A stretch of 13,516 nt of DNA from contig CAZYBG010000082.1 in NCBI GenBank assembly GCA_964645155.1, forward strand, positions 1 to 13,516, in the 5' to 3' direction. Position numbers and translations under genes: made by a program. The notes under the pieces are model-generated. The model saw only the letters and a list, made by a program, of their open reading frames with translations. It made no database searches and was not told the origin of the DNA. The stretch's first letter is position 1, and the number at the start of each line of letters is the position of its first letter. Shown here piece by piece: positions 12,507 to 13,516 of the stretch. Source of the stretch: CAZYBG01 sp964645155. GTDB taxonomy: Bacteria; Pseudomonadota; Alphaproteobacteria; Rhodobacterales; Rhodobacteraceae.

Positions 12507-13516
12507 ATGACCGACGACAGCCGGAACACCATGTGGGGCGGGCGCTTCGCCGAGGGGCCCGATGCGATCATGCAGGCGATAAATGCCTCGATCGGGTTCG
12601 ACCGTCGCCTCGCCGCGCAGGATATCCGCGGCAGTCGCGCCCATGCCGCCATGCTGGCGGCCACGGGCATCCTGACGGATAGCGACGCCGACGCGATCCG
12701 GGAAGGGCTCATCACGGTGTTGTCAGAGATCGAGGGCGGCACGTTTGCGTTCCGCACCGAGCTCGAGGACATCCACATGAACGTGGAGGCGCGGCTGAAG
12801 GAACTGATCGGCGCGCCGGCCGGGCGGCTCCACACCGCGCGCAGCCGCAACGACCAGGTGGCGACCGACTTCCGCCTCTGGGTGCGCGAGCAGACCGATG
12901 CCGCGGCCGGGGGCCTGCGCGCGCTGATCGGCGCCCTGCTGGTGCAGGCCGAAGCCGGGGCCGACTGGGTGATGCCGGGCTTCACCCACCTGCAGGCGGC
13001 CCAGCCGGTGACCTGGGGCCATCACATGATGGCCTATGTCGAGATGTTCGGCCGCGACCTGTCGCGCCTCGCCGACGCAAGGGCGCGGATGAACGAATGC
13101 CCGCTCGGCGCGGCCGCGCTGGCCGGCACCTCGTTCCCGATCGACCGCTGGATGACCGCGCGCGAGCTCGGCTTCGACCGGCCGATGGCCAATTCGCTCG
13201 ACGCCGTATCGGACCGCGACTTCGCGCTGGAGTTCCTCGCCGCGGCCGCGATCTGCGCGATGCATCTCAGCCGCCTCGCCGAGGAGCTGGTGATCTGGTC
13301 CTCGGCCCAGTTCCGCTTCGTGACGATCTCGGACCGCTTCTCGACCGGCTCGTCGATCATGCCGCAGAAGAAAAACCCGGATGTCCCCGAACTGGTGCGC
13401 GGCAAGTCAGGGCGCGTGCACGGCAACCTCGTTGCCCTGCTCACGCTGATGAAGGCGCAGCCCCTTGCCTACAACAAGGACAACCAGGAGGACAAGGAGC
13501 CGCTGTTCGACACGGC
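12507..13516 (+). CDS. argH: argininosuccinate lyase, 5' part
   Basis: The first 336 residues of argininosuccinate lyase, which cleaves argininosuccinate to arginine and fumarate in the last step of arginine synthesis; the gene runs off the right edge, and about 125 residues are missing from a family length near 460. Superfamily signatures are present: MWGGRF (9-14), GRLHTARSRNDQV (106-118), the catalytic histidine H161 in FTHLQ, and the mobile active-site loop GSSIMPQKKNPD (281-292) carrying the serines S282/S283. The start at 12507 fits the usual short lead before MWGGRF and has GAGGGG just upstream, although the spacing of three bases is short. It diverges from the TlpA-type gene with a 19-base gap. 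Cytoplasmic homotetramer in the family. No stop codon interrupts the visible frame. Confidence 0.97.
   Translation, partial: MTDDSRNTMWGGRFAEGPDAIMQAINASIGFDRRLAAQDIRGSRAHAAMLAATGILTDSDADAIREGLITVLSEIEGGTFAFRTELEDIHMNVEARLKELIGAPAGRLHTARSRNDQVATDFRLWVREQTDAAAGGLRALIGALLVQAEAGADWVMPGFTHLQAAQPVTWGHHMMAYVEMFGRDLSRLADARARMNECPLGAAALAGTSFPIDRWMTARELGFDRPMANSLDAVSDRDFALEFLAAAAICAMHLSRLAEELVIWSSAQFRFVTISDRFSTGSSIMPQKKNPDVPELVRGKSGRVHGNLVALLTLMKAQPLAYNKDNQEDKEPLFDT

Overview
The window looks like chromosomal DNA of a GC-rich alphaproteobacterium, most likely of the order Rhodobacterales. Hand-counted samples of the core genes are about 65-70% GC. The gene set fits this placement: homospermidine synthase, hisC-tyrA followed by an extensin-like exported protein, phaA-phaB for polyhydroxyalkanoate (PHA) precursors, and a tlpA-type thioredoxin head to head with argH. 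The genus cannot be told from the sequence alone. Both ends of the window cut a gene (rpsD on the left, argH on the right).

Left third, plus strand: the 3' end of rpsD is closed by a strong intrinsic terminator. Next comes a Rid (YjgF/UK114) family gene of visibly lower GC that lacks the family's catalytic arginine, then homospermidine synthase. A tightly overlapping operon hisC-tyrA-extensin-like follows; both junctions are 4-base ATGA overlaps, so translational coupling is likely.

Middle, minus strand: this block is transcribed towards the extensin-like gene. In transcription order it holds a stand-alone EAL-domain protein with one altered metal-site residue, phaA, phaB, an ATP-grasp protein with a GTG start, and a ten-segment EamA/DMT transporter. 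PhaA and PhaB convert two acetyl-CoA to (R)-3-hydroxybutyryl-CoA for PHA storage; no PHA synthase gene lies in the window. The leader of phaB carries interleaved inverted repeats beside its ribosome binding site. The transporter and extensin-like genes converge with their stop codons sharing CTAG.

Right end: tag (3-methyladenine DNA glycosylase I, plus strand) diverges from the EAL gene and converges, 3 bases apart, on a tlpA-type thioredoxin. That gene in turn diverges from argH with only 19 bases between the two start codons.

No gene-free stretch exceeds about 215 bases. I saw no tRNA, rRNA, insertion sequence, CRISPR array, phage gene or attachment site. Most of the window is ordinary housekeeping and central metabolism. 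The points most worth a second look are the arginine-less Rid protein, the phaB leader, the ATP-grasp/transporter pair behind phaAB, the exported protein with a metallopeptidase-like triad, and the back-to-back tlpA/argH start region.
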